From: Sulfurimonas sp.
GTDB taxonomy: Bacteria; Campylobacterota; Campylobacteria; Campylobacterales; Sulfurimonadaceae
Assembly: GCA_027044845.1 (NCBI GenBank)
Contig: JALUBM010000298.1
Span: 1 to 12,799 of the forward strand
Length of the DNA stretch: 12,799 bases
Direction of reading: 5' to 3'
Part shown: in pieces, positions 1-6,446 of the stretch
Layout: each line of letters opens with the position of its first letter
How positions within the stretch are numbered: position 1 is the stretch's first letter
Notes under the pieces: generated by a model
Told to the model about the DNA's origin: nothing
Seen by the model: only the letters and a program-made list of their open reading frames with translations
Database searches by the model: none
Program-made: the position numbers and the translations under genes

Positions 1-96
1 CACATACCTGAGCATCTTTATCCTGTAAATATGCCATCTTTAAATAAAAGAGAAAAAAAAAAAAAAAAAAATGAAAGAATGGATAGAACTTATTAA
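1..96 (+). CDS. 3' end of an unidentified protein (partial)
   Basis: Frame 1 is open from the window edge to a TAA at 94-96, while the other two forward frames hit stops within the first 30 bases. The visible tail begins HIPEHLYPVNMPSLNKRE, then a lysine run encoded by a 19-A tract, then NERMDRTY. I do not recognise the family from these 31 residues. If the tract had 18 A, the protein would instead end K5-MKEWIELIKK with a stop at 100-102. That looks like a more natural C-terminus, so this copy may be frameshifted or slipped at the tract. The next gene starts about 50 bases downstream with its own ribosome site, so co-transcription is possible but not shown. Confidence 0.5.
   Translation, partial: HIPEHLYPVNMPSLNKREKKKKKNERMDRTY
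53..71 (+). repeat. 19-base poly-A homopolymer tract
   Basis: There are 19 consecutive A residues inside the end of the upstream reading frame. Tract length sets the C-terminus: 19 A gives K5-NERMDRTY, 18 A gives K5-MKEWIELIKK, and 20 A gives K6 then an immediate TGA stop. Runs of this length slip easily in replication and transcription and are also a common place for sequencing error. Several Campylobacterota use homopolymers for phase variation. Confidence 0.9.
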
Positions 97-146
97 AAAG
101 TAATATAAATTTGAGTATCATTTGGTAAATATTTAAAAGGAAAATT

Positions 147-434
147 ATGGATATAGCAGCTTTTTCAAATCAAGTAACAATTAAAGGTAATATTAAATCG
201 ATACAAGACTATCAAAAGATAAAAGAGCTTATAGACGATATAGTACAAACAAATAAGCAGATAACTCTTAATATTATAGATTCTATCTCTGTGACATCTT
301 CAGTTATTGGGTATTTTAATAAACTTATACTCAAAGATAGTGTTAATTTACAAATCAATGTCGGAGATGCACAGCTTATGGAACTTTTTGAGGATTTAAA
401 TCTTATTGCATTATTTAAAGTGAAAAAGATATAA
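147..434 (+). CDS. Small STAS-like anti-sigma-factor-antagonist-type protein
   Basis: A 95-residue soluble protein with the size and pattern of a single STAS domain: an opening beta strand (QVTIKGNI), a helix around 20-36, a strand LNIIDSISV (41-49), then [11 protein letters not shown] (50-60), a second strand VNLQINV and a C-terminal helix [17 protein letters not shown] at 50-52 lies where SpoIIAA-type proteins carry the DSSG motif with the phosphorylated serine, so Ser51 is the best phospho-site candidate. In known partner switches such a protein is phosphorylated by a GHKL kinase and dephosphorylated by a PP2C phosphatase, and both domains are encoded two genes downstream. The start has a good ribosome site (AGGA at 138-141). 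The stop is one base before the next ATG, so coupling with the chemoreceptor gene is very likely. The fold is inferred from pattern and context, and the target is unknown. Confidence 0.65.
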   Translation: MDIAAFSNQVTIKGNIKSIQDYQKIKELIDDIVQTNKQITLNIIDSISVTSSVIGYFNKLILKDSVNLQINVGDAQLMELFEDLNLIALFKVKKI

Positions 435-435
435 A

Positions 436-2412
436 ATGACAATCAAAGGTAAACTCAATCTTATTACGGCAATTGTTATCTCTTTTGCTCTGGTAATTAT
501 AGCCTTGACTATCAACTCTGCATTAAAAGAAAAAGTAGTGGTACAACAGTCAAAAGAACTTAATGTAATATCGCAAAAATTAAGTCTTTTAATTCATGAA
601 ACTCAAAAAGAACGAGGAGCGAGTGCTGGTTATTTAGGCTCAAAAGGAAAGAAATTTGCCAATATTTTGCCTAAGCAAAGAAAACTAACAGATAAAAGGA
701 ATAAACAACTCAAAGCCTACTTATCTACATTGGATTTACAAACTTTTTCAAAAGAACTTAGAAGTGAAATTCAGAGCCTTGGGCAGGATATGCGTAAAAT
801 CAATCAAATCCGAAGCCATGTTGATAATTTTACGATTAGTATAAAAGAAGAAGTTTTTTATTATACAAAGATGAATAAAAAGATTCTTAATATTATTGCA
901 CTAAGTGCAAAATTAGCAAATACTCCAGAGTTAGTAAAGGCACTTGATTCTTATACAAACTTTTTGAAATCAAAAGAGAGAGCGGGGATAGAACGTGCTG
1001 TACTCAGTGCAACATTTGCCGCGGATAAGTTTACTCCAGGTATGTATGCAAAATTTATTACACTTACAGCGGAACAAGATGCATATACGGATGCATTTTT
1101 AAGTATGGCTACAGATAAAGCAAAAGAGCTTTATAAAACGACAATGAACTCTCCTATCGTGGATGAAGTCAATAAAATGCGAGAAATTGCAAAATCAAAA
1201 GCTAATCAAGGTGGCTTTGGTGTTGACAGTATTGTATGGTTTCAAACAATTACAAAAAAAATCAATCTATTGAAAAAAGTAGATGATAGCCTTGCTAGAA
1301 ATAATGATGCAATTTTAGCAAAAATAGAGTCAGGTTATGAGACGCGTACGGCAATTACGCTTGTAGGTTATATTGCTTTTGCAATTATTATTTTCATTAT
1401 TATTACGTTTATTAGTAAAGGTGTTAACAATAGCGTAAGAAGCTCTTTAGAAAAAATAGAGTGTGTTTCTAATGATTTAGATCTTACATACAACATAGTT
1501 GTTGAAGGAAATGATGAGATTTCTCAAATATCCAGAGCTTTACATACCATGATTATAGCATTTAAAGAAACGGTATATAATATAAGAGATGTATCTACTC
1601 GTACACAAAAAGAGTCTGAAAATCTTAATGATGTCGTGAAAGTATTAAAAGACAACAGTGAAGCAGAAGAGGAAAAAATTTCATCTGTGAATGAATTAAT
1701 TGCAGATGTTGGAAATCGTTCAAATTCTGTAGAAGAGGCAACGGTGAGTGTAACGGAAGATTTAAATAGTACTTTCAATGTTCTTGGCAGCTTTATAGAA
1801 AAACTTGATGCCGTAGTAAATTCTATTGAAAATGGCTCACAGCAACAACAAGAACTAGCCCAGAAAGTTGTATCATTATCAGAACAAACGGAAAATATTA
1901 AAGATGTTCTCGAAATTATTTCAGATATCGCAGACCAAACGAATCTGCTTGCACTTAATGCTGCTATTGAGGCAGCACGTGCTGGTGAACATGGACGTGG
2001 TTTTGCTGTTGTTGCGGATGAGGTAAGAAAATTGGCGGAGAGAACACAAAAATCATTAAGTGAAATCAGTGCAAATGTTAATTTGATTACGCAAAGTGTT
2101 GTTGAAATTGCCGAAGAGACAGATGTCACATCAAAAAATATTGGAGATATTTCCCAATCTGCTCAAGAACTTATAGCTTCATCAAGTGGAACAAAAGACC
2201 AACTTCTTCAAACAAAAGAGAGATCGAAAGAAGTTATGCATCAAAGTATTTATATAGCAACTAAAACGAAAGATTTAGTGAATGTAATGAATGAAATTAT
2301 AGATATTTCAACTACAAATAATGAACTGAGGACATCTGTTGATATGGTTGTTGTTAGTTTATCTCAAGATTCAGATATTTTGCAGACTGAACTTAGTAAA
2401 TTTAAAATATAG
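436..2412 (+). CDS. Methyl-accepting chemotaxis protein with NIT (nitrate/nitrite-sensing) domain
   Basis: A 658-residue inner-membrane chemoreceptor. In order it has a transmembrane helix at about 8-28, a periplasmic region at 30-303, a second transmembrane helix at about 305-327, a HAMP-like segment at about 332-385 and a long cytoplasmic coiled coil. The periplasmic part has the two hallmarks of the NIT domain: [18 protein letters not shown] (54-71) and a second half with [14 protein letters not shown] (181-194) and [12 protein letters not shown] (210-221). The highly conserved signalling tip is at 497-540 ([18 protein letters not shown], then [18 protein letters not shown]). No C-terminal CheR/CheB-tethering pentapeptide is visible. 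NIT domains are proposed to bind nitrate or nitrite, but the ligand here is unproven. The gene starts one base after the STAS gene ends and stops 14 bases before the phosphatase/kinase gene, so it is probably part of one operon and may signal to those partners as well as, or instead of, CheA. Confidence 0.93.
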   Translation: MTIKGKLNLITAIVISFALVIIALTINSALKEKVVVQQSKELNVISQKLSLLIHETQKERGASAGYLGSKGKKFANILPKQRKLTDKRNKQLKAYLSTLDLQTFSKELRSEIQSLGQDMRKINQIRSHVDNFTISIKEEVFYYTKMNKKILNIIALSAKLANTPELVKALDSYTNFLKSKERAGIERAVLSATFAADKFTPGMYAKFITLTAEQDAYTDAFLSMATDKAKELYKTTMNSPIVDEVNKMREIAKSKANQGGFGVDSIVWFQTITKKINLLKKVDDSLARNNDAILAKIESGYETRTAITLVGYIAFAIIIFIIITFISKGVNNSVRSSLEKIECVSNDLDLTYNIVVEGNDEISQISRALHTMIIAFKETVYNIRDVSTRTQKESENLNDVVKVLKDNSEAEEEKISSVNELIADVGNRSNSVEEATVSVTEDLNSTFNVLGSFIEKLDAVVNSIENGSQQQQELAQKVVSLSEQTENIKDVLEIISDIADQTNLLALNAAIEAARAGEHGRGFAVVADEVRKLAERTQKSLSEISANVNLITQSVVEIAEETDVTSKNIGDISQSAQELIASSSGTKDQLLQTKERSKEVMHQSIYIATKTKDLVNVMNEIIDISTTNNELRTSVDMVVVSLSQDSDILQTELSKFKI

Positions 2413-2426
2413 CGAGATATTTTAGC

Positions 2427-3662
2427 GTGCAAAATTTCTCTAAAATAAAGACACCAGAAGAAAAAGAAGAATATACTATCTATCAAGAAAATTTGGCTTT
2501 TCAAAAAGAGCTGAATATTTTAAGAAATGATTTCTATTATAAAATGATAGATTCAAAAGATGTATCTTTGGTAGATTTTTTTTATCAACCTTTGGATATA
2601 CTTAGTGGTGATGCGTACACGGCAAGAATTATTGATGAACATAGAACATTTTATCTTTTAGTTGATGGCATGGGAAAAGGTCTTTCTGCCTCGTTAACGG
2701 CAATGTCTGTGACTATTTTTATCAATCATATTATAGATAAAATGATTGAGCATGAAAGTTTTAGCCTTGACATACTTGTAAAAGAAGCAATGGATTTTAT
2801 GAAACCTATATTGTTAGATGAAGAAGCTTTATCTATTGACTTTATTTTATTTGACACTTATTTTTCACAGTTAGATTATGCAAAATTTTCTATGCCTCCT
2901 TTTTTGTTTGCAGATAGTAGTAATAATATTACGAAAATTAAATCAAACAATCCTCCGATGAGTAAATGGACGCAGACTTACAATATAAACACTTATGCCG
3001 TGCAAAATATACATAAATTCCTTTTTTATACTGATGGCATTGTTGAAAATAGCACCAAAGATGGTCTGCCGTATAATAATTTTATTGAAAATGATTTTCG
3101 TACCTCGTTTACAAGAGAAGAGATGAAAGAAATAATTTTAGGTAAACTTACAGCACAAGAAGATGATTTAACATTCATATTCATTAACAAATTAGAATTA
3201 AATGAAAAGACTTTTATGTGTGAAAAAATCTTTGAGACAAATTTAGAAGCTGTGGAAGAAGCAAATGAGTGGCATATGGACTTTTGTAAAGATAAGCGTA
3301 GTAATATGGCCTTTAATGAACTTTTTACAAATGCGTATGAACATGGAAATCTGGGGATAGATGCTCAGACAAAACATAATCTTCTTGAAAAAGATGTTTA
3401 TTTTGAGACATTGAAACAATTTGAACAAAACTGCAATAAAAAAATTACAGTGAAAATATATAAAGTCAATAATGAAATTTCTGAATATATGGTGACACAA
3501 ATTATAGATGAAGGTAACGGCTTTGATACAAATATTTTAAGTACTATTTTTAGAAATTCTAAAAAATTCAATGGTCGGGGTGTTTTTGTATCAAGAAAAA
3601 ATTCTCTGGGGATATACTACAATTCAAAAGGTAACAGTGTACTCTTTTTAAATAAAATATGA
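2427..3662 (+). CDS. SpoIIE/PP2C phosphatase fused to a GHKL (RsbW-like) kinase domain
   Basis: A 411-residue soluble protein. A short helical lead (1-45) is followed by a SpoIIE-type serine phosphatase domain (about 46-258) with all the metal-binding motifs: SGD (60-62), DGMGKG (80-85), YTDG (201-204) and EDD (245-247). After it comes an HATPase_c/anti-sigma-factor-kinase domain (about 262-411) with an N box (NELFTNAYEHGN, 297-308), a G1 box DEGNGFD (361-367) and a GRG motif (383-385). Both halves look catalytically intact, so the protein could phosphorylate and dephosphorylate the same partner, most simply the STAS-like protein two genes upstream. This resembles HsbR-type switches, but the receiver domain they carry at the N-terminus is absent, leaving the NIT chemoreceptor as the obvious input. 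The start is GTG with only a weak ribosome site; the next in-frame ATG (Met40) lies too near the phosphatase domain to be preferred. Confidence 0.88.
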   Translation: MQNFSKIKTPEEKEEYTIYQENLAFQKELNILRNDFYYKMIDSKDVSLVDFFYQPLDILSGDAYTARIIDEHRTFYLLVDGMGKGLSASLTAMSVTIFINHIIDKMIEHESFSLDILVKEAMDFMKPILLDEEALSIDFILFDTYFSQLDYAKFSMPPFLFADSSNNITKIKSNNPPMSKWTQTYNINTYAVQNIHKFLFYTDGIVENSTKDGLPYNNFIENDFRTSFTREEMKEIILGKLTAQEDDLTFIFINKLELNEKTFMCEKIFETNLEAVEEANEWHMDFCKDKRSNMAFNELFTNAYEHGNLGIDAQTKHNLLEKDVYFETLKQFEQNCNKKITVKIYKVNNEISEYMVTQIIDEGNGFDTNILSTIFRNSKKFNGRGVFVSRKNSLGIYYNSKGNSVLFLNKI

Positions 3663-3693
3663 AGTTATTTAGCTTGTATTAATATTTAAATTA

Positions 3694-3722
3694 TATACTT
3701 TTATTATACTAAGAATTAAGGA
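3694..3722 (+). promoter_or_regulatory. Putative promoter and ribosome site for the malic enzyme gene
   Basis: The 69-base gap before the malic enzyme holds two TATACT boxes (3694-3699 and 3705-3710) in AT-rich DNA. They are followed by a clear ribosome site AAGGA (3718-3722), nine bases before the ATG. No convincing -35 box is seen. The gap and the change of function suggest separate transcription from the signalling operon. Confidence 0.4.
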
Positions 3723-3731
3723 TATACAATT

Positions 3732-5036
3732 ATGTCAGATAAATTATCATTTGAAGAAGAATCATTACAATATCATAAAGCCAAAGGTGAATTTGATACA
3801 AACGGGAAAACAGCAACTCTTCTAACAAAACCATGTACAACAGAAGAAGAACTTTCAATGGCATACAGCCCTGGTGTTGCATATCCTTGTTTGGAAATAG
3901 AAAAGGATACAGACCTTGCTTATGAATATACAAATAAAGGCAATCTAGTTGCCGTTGTGAGTGACGGTACTGCAGTTTTAGGTCTTGGTGATATTGGTCC
4001 TTTAGCAGGAAAGCCTGTTATGGAAGGTAAAGGGGTTTTATTTAAATCTTTTGCAAATGTAGATGCGATAGATATTGAACTTAATACAAAAGATACAGAA
4101 GAAATTATTAAAATTGTAGCTGCTATGGCAGATAGTTTTGGTGGTGTCAACTTAGAAGATATCTCTGCTCCGAGATGTTTTGAAATTGAAAGACGCTTAA
4201 AAGAGATTTGTAATGTTCCTGTTTTTCACGATGACCAACATGGAACAGCGGTGATTACAACTGCTGGACTTATTAATGTTATAGAAATGAGTGGTAAAAA
4301 CGTTGCAGATTTGAAGGTGGTTGTTATTGGAGCTGGTGCTGCAGGTATTGCTTGTGCTAATATGTATAAAGAGCTTGGTGTGAAACATATAACAATGCTA
4401 GACTCAAAAGGGGTTATCCATAATGGACGAGATGACTTAAATCAATATAAACAAGCATTTGCATTTGAAACAGAAGATAGAACTTTAGAAGATGCGATGA
4501 AAGATGCTGATATGGTGCTAGGTCTTTCTCAAGCTGACTTGATTAGTCCTGATATGGTAAAAAGCATGTCTGATACAGATCCTATCATCTTTGCATGTGC
4601 AAATCCAAATCCTGAGATTAAGCCACCATTAGCGAAAGAAGTAAGAGCAGATGTTATCATTGGTACAGGAAGAAGTGATTATGCAAATCAAGTAAATAAT
4701 GTTCTTGGTTTCCCTCAAATTTTCCGTGGTGCTTTAGATGTTCGTGCGACAAAAATTACTGAAAACATGAAAATGGCAGCATCACGTGCCTTAGCCTCAT
4801 TGGCAAAAGAGGAAGTTCCAGATAATGTTAAAGCAGCACATAAAAGAGAAGACATGAGTTTTGGACCTGAATATATCATTCCTTCACCATTTGATAGACG
4901 TGTACTTGTTTATGTGGCATCTGCTGTGGCACAAGCGGCTATCGAAGATGGTGTTGCACGTGTGAAAGATTTTGACATGGACGCATACAAAGAAAAACTT
5001 CAAAGATTAGCTGATCATTTAGATGGTAAAATCTAA
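3732..5036 (+). CDS. maeB: Malic enzyme (malate dehydrogenase, oxaloacetate-decarboxylating)
   Basis: Malate is oxidatively decarboxylated to pyruvate and CO2 with reduction of NAD(P)+. At 434 residues this is the short bacterial form; it lacks the phosphotransacetylase-like C-terminal domain of the longer E. coli MaeB. Visible motifs are AYSPGVAYP (44-52) with the likely catalytic Tyr45, SDGTAVLGLGDIGPLAGK (77-94) with the likely catalytic Lys94, the metal-binding acidic pair in LEDISAP (141-147), VFHDDQHGTA (164-173) and the dinucleotide fold VVVIGAGAAGIA (196-207), followed by ACANPNPEI (288-296). Whether NAD or NADP is used cannot be read with confidence. In a Campylobacterota host it would feed pyruvate and reducing power from the TCA cycle, which in Sulfurimonas-like autotrophs often runs in reverse. 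It is probably monocistronic: it has its own promoter-like region and a hairpin just after its stop. Confidence 0.95.
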   Translation: MSDKLSFEEESLQYHKAKGEFDTNGKTATLLTKPCTTEEELSMAYSPGVAYPCLEIEKDTDLAYEYTNKGNLVAVVSDGTAVLGLGDIGPLAGKPVMEGKGVLFKSFANVDAIDIELNTKDTEEIIKIVAAMADSFGGVNLEDISAPRCFEIERRLKEICNVPVFHDDQHGTAVITTAGLINVIEMSGKNVADLKVVVIGAGAAGIACANMYKELGVKHITMLDSKGVIHNGRDDLNQYKQAFAFETEDRTLEDAMKDADMVLGLSQADLISPDMVKSMSDTDPIIFACANPNPEIKPPLAKEVRADVIIGTGRSDYANQVNNVLGFPQIFRGALDVRATKITENMKMAASRALASLAKEEVPDNVKAAHKREDMSFGPEYIIPSPFDRRVLVYVASAVAQAAIEDGVARVKDFDMDAYKEKLQRLADHLDGKI

Positions 5037-5046
5037 AAATTTCAAG

Positions 5047-5080
5047 AGAAGAGAAAGAGGTTTAAGCCTTTTGCTCTTCT
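5047..5080. terminator. Hairpin between convergent genes, probable bidirectional terminator
   Basis: AGAAGAG (5047-5053) pairs with CTCTTCT (5074-5080). Inside it AAA/TTT and AGG/CCT pairs, with single-base bulges, close on a six-base loop (5061-5066). On the minus strand the hairpin is followed by a T-rich run (TTTTTAGATTTT), a reasonable intrinsic terminator for the mqnA-like gene. On the plus strand the downstream T content is weaker (AAAATTTCTTT). The right arm and part of the loop are coding sequence for the last residues of the minus-strand gene, whose stop is at 5062-5064. Confidence 0.5.
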
Positions 5081-5712
5081 GTATAAAATTTCTTTAAACC
5101 TTTTTTTGCTTTAGCATCAAGCTTATATGATATGAAAGTAAGATATTTAAGAATGTCTTGTGGTGTAATATTTGTCTTCTTAGCTGCATATTGTAAAAGA
5201 TATTGTGGAATTTTTACCTTCTTTTTCAAAAATTCTTTTTCTATTTTTTTATATAATTTTTTGTCTTTGTGGTAGCAAAGGAGTGCAAAAACAAAAGGGA
5301 GATTATACTTTTTATGCCAGAGTTGTGCCAAATCTATATAATTATCATGGACAAGAGCATAACGCAGTGCTTTGTCCCCAATAAGAATTTCCCCCTTTAC
5401 ATGTAATACGTTTGCTAAAATATTGGATGAAGCAGATTCACTATCTTTTTTGTGTTGTTGAGAAGGGATAATGATGACACTTTGCACTTCTTTTTTTGCA
5501 ATAATTCCTAGGTTTACATGGTGCTTCTTTTTTGCCGCAATACTAGAGATAAATGCTGCATCCACGCGTCTGTTTACAAAAGCATTATTTATCTTTGCAG
5601 GAACATTTTTTTTGTACTGCATAGTTAATTTTTGCTGATTGTTCCTTGTGAAATGTTTCATAAAAACATGAAAGGGTAAAAGGTTGAGATATTCTATTTT
5701 TCCAAAAATCAT
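5062..5712 (-). CDS. mqnA: MqnA-like chorismate dehydratase (futalosine menaquinone pathway)
   Basis: A 216-residue protein of the MqnA/MqnD periplasmic-binding-protein-like fold. MqnA removes water from chorismate to give 3-[(1-carboxyvinyl)oxy]benzoate, the first step of menaquinone synthesis by the futalosine route that Campylobacterota use. Family features seen are the N-terminal YLNLLPF (8-14), RRVDAAFISS (48-57), LGIIAKKEVQSVII (68-81), ILIGDKALRYAL (109-120), DLAQLWHKKYNLPFVFALL (127-145) and a lysine-rich helical C-terminus. It is shorter than many MqnA proteins, and MqnD or an unassigned relative is possible. An in-frame TAA lies three codons upstream of the ATG, so this is the longest possible frame and the YLNLLPF motif sits at the expected distance. 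No ribosome site is visible, and a -10 box ends only five bases before the ATG. The gene is convergent with the malic enzyme and divergent from moaD. Confidence 0.77.
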   Translation of the reverse strand: MIFGKIEYLNLLPFHVFMKHFTRNNQQKLTMQYKKNVPAKINNAFVNRRVDAAFISSIAAKKKHHVNLGIIAKKEVQSVIIIPSQQHKKDSESASSNILANVLHVKGEILIGDKALRYALVHDNYIDLAQLWHKKYNLPFVFALLCYHKDKKLYKKIEKEFLKKKVKIPQYLLQYAAKKTNITPQDILKYLTFISYKLDAKAKKGLKKFYTEEQKA

Positions 5713-5717
5713 GCGTA

Positions 5718-5723
5718 ATTATA
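5718..5723 (-). promoter_or_regulatory. Consensus -10 box for the mqnA-like gene
   Basis: Reading the minus strand, TATAAT is followed by TACGC and then the ATG at 5712. A start site six or seven bases after the box would fall at or within the first codon, predicting a leaderless mRNA. No recognisable -35 box is present. Confidence 0.5.
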
Positions 5724-5744
5724 CAGCACTTAACTTATCTTAGA

Positions 5745-5750
5745 TATAAT
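5745..5750 (+). promoter_or_regulatory. Consensus -10 box for the molybdopterin operon
   Basis: A perfect TATAAT lies 27 bases before the moaD TTG. The predicted start near 5757 leaves a leader of about 20 bases that contains the ribosome site GAGGA (5766-5770). No good -35 is seen. The box lies in the 65-base gap shared with the divergent mqnA-like gene, so the two promoters face away from each other with -10 boxes about 21 bases apart. Confidence 0.55.
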
Positions 5751-5777
5751 TGCCTAATTAAAGATGAGGATATTGTT

Positions 5778-5999
5778 TTGGTAAGAGTAGAATTTTTAGG
5801 ACCGATACAAAAAGAGGCATTGGAACTTGACATAATAAACCTTAGCGAATTAGCAACAATTTTACAAAAAGATGAAGAGCTAAAAGAGTGGCTTGAGAAT
5901 TGTGCGGTGGCAGTCAATGATACTCTTATGAACTCTTTAGAATGTGAGTTGAAAAATGGAGACAAAATATCTTTGCTTCCTCCAGTTTGCGGAGGTTGA
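5778..5999 (+). CDS. moaD: Molybdopterin synthase small (sulfur-carrier) subunit MoaD
   Basis: A 73-residue ubiquitin-fold sulfur carrier. Its C-terminal glycine is thiocarboxylated and delivers sulfur to cyclic pyranopterin monophosphate in a complex with MoaE. The length is slightly below the usual 80 or so. The N-terminal strand VRVEFLGPI and the end GDKISLLPPVCGG, with the required Gly-Gly, are typical. The TTG start has a good ribosome site (GAGGA) seven bases upstream; the nearby ATG at 5764 is in another frame and soon stops. It is the first gene of a run with moaE and moeA. moaA, moaC, mogA and mobA are not in the window and must lie elsewhere. Confidence 0.9.
   Translation: MVRVEFLGPIQKEALELDIINLSELATILQKDEELKEWLENCAVAVNDTLMNSLECELKNGDKISLLPPVCGG
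5991..5995 (+). promoter_or_regulatory. Strong Shine-Dalgarno for moaE inside the moaD Gly-Gly codons
   Basis: GGAGG spans the last two moaD codons (GGA GGT, the essential Gly-Gly) and sits seven bases before the moaE TTG at 6003. It decides that start, because the ATGs near 6016 and 6019 are out of frame. Confidence 0.8.
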
Positions 6000-6002
6000 G
6001 TT

Positions 6003-6446
6003 TTGTTAAACTTATATGATGGTGCACTTGATGTGCCGAAAATCTTAAAAGAGTGGTATGAAGAAGAGGTGCAGAGTAACTATGGTGCATATATTCCATT
6101 TGTGGGAACTGTCCGCAGTGAAGGCGGCATTGACGGGCTGAGTTTTGATATTTATGAACCTATCTTAAAGTCATGGTTCGCATCATGGCAAAAAAGAGCA
6201 AAAGAAAAAGGTGCTGTTATAAAGATGGCTCATTCTTTCGGTGACGTGATGTTGCATGAATCTTCATATATTGCGGCAGTTTTTTCACCAAAGCGAAGGG
6301 TTGCACTAGAATTTATAGATGAGTTTGTAGAAGATTTCAAAGCTTCTGCTCCTATTTGGAAATATGATTTGATAGATGGACAAAGAATTTATGCAAAAGA
6401 GCGTTCTACTGCTATAAAAGGCAGTGGAATTTTAGGAGAAAAATAA
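6003..6446 (+). CDS. moaE: Molybdopterin synthase catalytic (large) subunit MoaE
   Basis: A 147-residue, normal-length MoaE. With MoaD it converts cyclic pyranopterin monophosphate to molybdopterin by inserting two sulfurs as a dithiolene. Family motifs are AYIPFVGTVRSE (29-40), IYEPIL (50-55), MAHSFGDVMLHESSYIAAVF (75-94) and SAPIWKYDLIDGQRIYA (115-131), with Lys113 and Lys120 in the region of the catalytic lysines of E. coli MoaE. The start is TTG, three bases after the moaD stop, driven by the GGAGG site in moaD. The stop overlaps the moeA start by one base (TAATG). The order moaD-moaE-moeA supports a coupled operon. Confidence 0.95.
   Translation: MLNLYDGALDVPKILKEWYEEEVQSNYGAYIPFVGTVRSEGGIDGLSFDIYEPILKSWFASWQKRAKEKGAVIKMAHSFGDVMLHESSYIAAVFSPKRRVALEFIDEFVEDFKASAPIWKYDLIDGQRIYAKERSTAIKGSGILGEK

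Noticed and set aside
1524..2129. Long minus-strand frame (201 residues) opposite the chemoreceptor signalling domain
   Set aside because: It is the mirror of a strongly conserved MCP coding region, gives a serine-rich low-complexity protein with no family motif, and has no ribosome site.
3243..3500. Minus-strand frame of 85 residues opposite the kinase domain
   Set aside because: It lies over the N box of a clear GHKL domain and has no supporting signal of its own.
3730..4388. Several minus-strand frames opposite the malic enzyme
   Set aside because: The plus strand carries unbroken malic enzyme motifs; the opposite frames show no recognisable protein and no start signals.
5062..5712. Reading the mqnA-like gene as a truncated pseudogene because it is short
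   Set aside because: The frame is intact, the N-terminal, middle and C-terminal family motifs are all present in order, and no frameshift is visible.
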